From contig DAIDJT010000101.1 of the NCBI GenBank assembly GCA_027451265.1, forward strand, positions 279 through 8,937: DNA of 8,659 nucleotides, written 5' to 3'. The position numbers were made by a program, and so were the translations under genes. This DNA comes from Bacteroidales bacterium. Lineage in GTDB: Bacteria; Bacteroidota; Bacteroidia; Bacteroidales; VadinHA17. This document shows, in pieces, positions 6,742 to 8,659 of the stretch; position 1 is the stretch's first letter, and every line of letters begins with the position of its first letter. A model generated the notes under the pieces. That model searched no databases and was not told the DNA's origin. It saw nothing but the letters and a program-made list of their open reading frames with translations.

Positions 6742-6843
6742 CAGTATTACCTCTTCAGCATCATTACCTGAATCTCATCTTTTATTGGTCTTCATTTTTA
6801 CCTCTCCAGTATTATTGCCTGCTTATCAGCTTTGGCAGGTTTA
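6742..6843 (-). other. Spacer between murC and ftsQ with a chain of mini-frames
   Basis: The 102 nt contain GGAGAGGTAAAAATG, a Shine-Dalgarno-like sequence placed before the six-codon frame MKTNKR (6795-6775). Its stop overlaps the ATG of another tiny frame (MRFR), and TAATG then opens MMLKR before the ftsQ ATG. The sequence AGAGGTAA occurs twice, once before the mini-frame and once before ftsQ. A weak 7-bp imperfect hairpin (6816-6840) follows the murC stop without a T-run. No promoter motif is seen. Function as a leader is speculative. Confidence 0.3.
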
Positions 6844-8235
6844 TCATGCATTCCTGTTTTTCAGCATCTCCGTTATCGGTTCAATAAATCTGTCAATATC
6901 TCCTGCGCCTATGGTCAGCAGCAGGCCTTTATTCACATCCTTCAGTGCAGGAAGTAACTCCTCCCTTGTCACCACTTTCACATTGCGGTTCTTCATCATC
7001 GCTGCGATCATGTCCGATGATACACCGGGGATCGGTTTTTCCCTTGCGGGATATAGTGTCAGCAGCAGTATTTCATCAAGTTTGTCAAGCGCATCCGCGA
7101 ACCCTTCGGCGAAGTCGCGCGTGCGGGTGTACAGATGAGGCTGGAAGATGCCGGTGACATGCCTGCCGGGCCAGAAATCGCGCACGGCGCTCACGAGGGC
7201 GTTTATCTCCTGGGGGTGATGGGCATAGTCATCAATATAGATGATCTCCTTGCCGGAGTATCTCACGTCAAACCGGCGGCGCACTCCCTGGTATGATCCG
7301 ATGGCGCTGCGGATGATCTCTGGTGAAACGCCGGCACACCATGCAGATGCAGATGCCGCGGTGGCGTTGAGAATGTTCACCATACCGGGAAGATGAATGC
7401 GAATGTCCCTGACCGGTTCACCCGGGGTGATTATGTCAAATGTGTAGCTCCCCTCCTCCTTCCTGATGGATTCAGCCCTGAACGAGGCTTTCGCGCCAGT
7501 ACCATAGGTATAAATTGTGGCATCACCCGGAAGCGAAAGCGACGATGCAATGTTCTCATTGAGAATGAGTGTTCCGCCGGGACGAACGCGGTGACAAAAT
7601 TCACCGTAAGCTTCAACCATCGATTCAGCAGTGCCGTATATATCAAGGTGATCGGGATCAATGGCGGTGACAACGGAGATCAATGGTGAGAGATGCAGGA
7701 ATGACCTGTCAAACTCATCTGCCTCCATCACCGTATAGCGGCTTTCCGAGAGGAGCAGGTTGGTATCATAATTTTTGGAAATGCCTCCCAGGAAGGCCGA
7801 GCAGTCAACCGGCGATGAGCTGAGTATATGGGCGGTCATTGTGCTCACAGTGGTCTTGCCATGTGTTCCGGCCACGGCGATGGCATCGGTGTCACGGGAG
7901 ATGACACCAAGGATCTCGGCGCGCTTGTATATGGTATAACCGCTATTCATGAAGAAGTTAAGGAGGATGCTTTCCTTCGGGATGGCCGGGGTATAGACTA
8001 TCAGCACCCGGTCATTTTCAGAAGGCTCCGAGAAGAGTACGGGGAGCGAGTCGATGCTGTCTTCATAGGTAATGGAGCAGCCCTCCTCAACCAGGGTATC
8101 GGTCAGCGGGCTCTCCGTGCGGTCATAACCGCATACAATGTAACCCTGAGAGAGGAAGTAGCGTGCCAGTGCACTCATCCCTATCCCCCCTATCCCGAGG
8201 AAATATATCCCTTCTATGTTTGTCAGTCCCCTCAT
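6844..8235 (-). CDS. murC: UDP-N-acetylmuramate--L-alanine ligase (MurC)
   Basis: MurC is the cytoplasmic ATP-dependent ligase that adds L-alanine to UDP-N-acetylmuramic acid, the first peptide step of peptidoglycan precursor synthesis. The 463-residue product shows the three-domain Mur ligase layout. The N-terminal Rossmann-like UDP-binding domain begins YFLGIGGIGMSALA (11-24). The central ATPase domain carries the P-loop GTHGKTT (123-129), EADEFDRSF (171-179) and DPDHLDIY (193-200). The C-terminal domain carries the MurC-type DDYAHHPQEI (335-344) and FQPHLYTRT (365-373). Length is normal for MurC. GIGGIGMSALA together with DEFDRSF and YAHHP points to MurC rather than MurD, MurE or MurF; Mpl, the closest alternative, is less likely given the position between murG and ftsQ. 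The ATG at 8235 sets the N-terminus as expected. The sequence around it, AGATGAGG, also contains the stop of a short upstream frame. Confidence 0.97.
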   Translation of the reverse strand: MRGLTNIEGIYFLGIGGIGMSALARYFLSQGYIVCGYDRTESPLTDTLVEEGCSITYEDSIDSLPVLFSEPSENDRVLIVYTPAIPKESILLNFFMNSGYTIYKRAEILGVISRDTDAIAVAGTHGKTTVSTMTAHILSSSPVDCSAFLGGISKNYDTNLLLSESRYTVMEADEFDRSFLHLSPLISVVTAIDPDHLDIYGTAESMVEAYGEFCHRVRPGGTLILNENIASSLSLPGDATIYTYGTGAKASFRAESIRKEEGSYTFDIITPGEPVRDIRIHLPGMVNILNATAASASAWCAGVSPEIIRSAIGSYQGVRRRFDVRYSGKEIIYIDDYAHHPQEINALVSAVRDFWPGRHVTGIFQPHLYTRTRDFAEGFADALDKLDEILLLTLYPAREKPIPGVSSDMIAAMMKNRNVKVVTREELLPALKDVNKGLLLTIGAGDIDRFIEPITEMLKNRNA

Positions 8236-8376
8236 CTGCTTATCTGTCTTGGTACCTGTTCGTCAGCTAACCGAGATTCCGTCTTCCTCTGCTGATTTCC
8301 TGCTTCTTTTTCCACTGTTGTCACTCTGCCCATTCTTCGGTCTGATTAAAATTTCCAATTCTCCCGGAGTATCGTC
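8236..8376 (-). other. Spacer between murG and murC containing a 33-codon open frame
   Basis: The spacer is purine-rich in the transcribed sense and shows no TAnnTTTG promoter or terminator. An open frame of 33 codons runs from ATG at 8333 to a TGA at 8234-8232 that overlaps the murC ATG (ATGA). It begins MGRVTTVEKEAGNQQRK and is rich in Lys, Arg, Glu and Gln, with no clear ribosome binding site. I recognise no family. It may be chance in a purine-biased spacer, or a coupling leader for murC. Confidence 0.25.
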
Positions 8377-8659
8377 TTATCTTTTTACCATTTTCAATAC
8401 CTCACGGGCAATCACCTCGTCTGCATTTCTTATCGCCAGTTTCCGGATATTCTCTGAAAGTGAGCATCGCCTTGCGGCGTCATTCACCAGGTCAAGGGCT
8501 GTTTTTACAAGCGTATCGTGAGCCTCAGCGTCGCGCACCAGCAGCGCTGCGTCCCTGTTCACCAGGGCCATCGCGTTGTGCGTCTGATGATCCTCCGCCA
8601 CATTGGGCGAGGGAACCAATATGACCGGCTTGCCCACCAGTGCCAGTTCGGAGATTGTT
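8377..8659 (-). CDS. murG: MurG, UDP-GlcNAc:lipid I N-acetylglucosaminyltransferase, C-terminal part
   Basis: MurG is the membrane-associated glycosyltransferase that converts lipid I to lipid II on the inner face of the cytoplasmic membrane. Only the last 94 or so codons lie in the window; the frame is open through the right edge (TISELALVGKPVI...), so the true start is outside. The donor-binding C-terminal lobe is recognisable from the S-E-(x4)-GKPVILVPSP segment and the AEDHQTHNAMAL motif, where the DHQ..NA residues are a hallmark of MurG nucleotide-sugar binding. The C-terminus ends in a helix (NADEVIAREVLKMVKR). A GTG codon at 8637 inside GKPVILVP should not be taken as the start. MurC follows after 141 nt, the normal order of the dcw cluster. 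Confidence 0.94.
   Translation of the reverse strand, partial: TISELALVGKPVILVPSPNVAEDHQTHNAMALVNRDAALLVRDAEAHDTLVKTALDLVNDAARRCSLSENIRKLAIRNADEVIAREVLKMVKR

Noticed and set aside
6816..6840. Imperfect hairpin just after the murC stop
   Set aside because: The stem is only about 7 bp with two wobble pairs and no T-run follows on the transcribed strand, so it is not an intrinsic terminator.
6461..7138. Plus-strand open frame of 225 codons spanning ftsQ and murC
   Set aside because: It runs antisense across two conserved genes and their spacer; its Ser/Leu/Phe-rich product is typical of antisense shadows.
8635..8637. GTG at 8637 as the start of a small 86-codon gene
   Set aside because: The frame stays open to the window edge and upstream codons continue the MurG sequence (TISELAL before VGKPVILVP), so it is an internal codon of murG.

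Overview
The window is a piece of a Bacteroidota chromosome, most likely Bacteroidales-like, of moderate G+C. This rests on the gene order murG-murC-ftsQ-ftsA-ftsZ, a FtsZ whose conserved 'PAYxRKK' peptide is followed by a tail ending in ...NDNVD, a Bacteroidota-type putative porin, promoter-like TAnnTTTG elements, and the general lack of strong Shine-Dalgarno sequences. All supported genes lie on the minus strand, so the biological order runs from high to low coordinates.

From right to left: the C-terminal part of murG enters at the window edge (8377-8659). It is followed by complete murC (6844-8235), ftsQ (5968-6741), ftsA (4371-5801) and ftsZ (2877-4361). This is the distal half of the division and cell wall (dcw) cluster. 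MurG and MurC complete or begin cytoplasmic peptidoglycan precursor steps, FtsQ belongs to the divisome scaffold, and FtsA tethers FtsZ to the membrane. The ftsA-ftsZ gap is only 9 nt, whereas murG-murC, murC-ftsQ and ftsQ-ftsA are separated by 141, 102 and 166 nt of purine-rich sequence without a convincing promoter or terminator. A well-formed intrinsic terminator (2805-2841) closes the cluster 35 nt after ftsZ.

Beyond the terminator is a separate unit encoding a large outer-membrane putative porin (604-2718) with a signal peptide and a Pro/Ala/Gly/Thr-rich N-terminal linker. It may be transcribed from a promoter almost touching its ATG. Next, behind its own TAnnTTTG promoter candidate, comes the start of a MltF-like lipoprotein (94-528, TTG start).

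The MltF-like gene is cut short after about 140 codons. The terminal ~110 bases are far more AT-rich and read, in another frame, as the C-terminal tail of an S41 (C-terminal processing) peptidase. The two parts meet at a short stretch that fits both families, so this looks like a chimeric junction (assembly artefact or illegitimate recombination) and is the most notable anomaly here. Otherwise the window is a conventional dcw region. I see no mobile element, CRISPR array, tRNA, rRNA or novel defence-like system.
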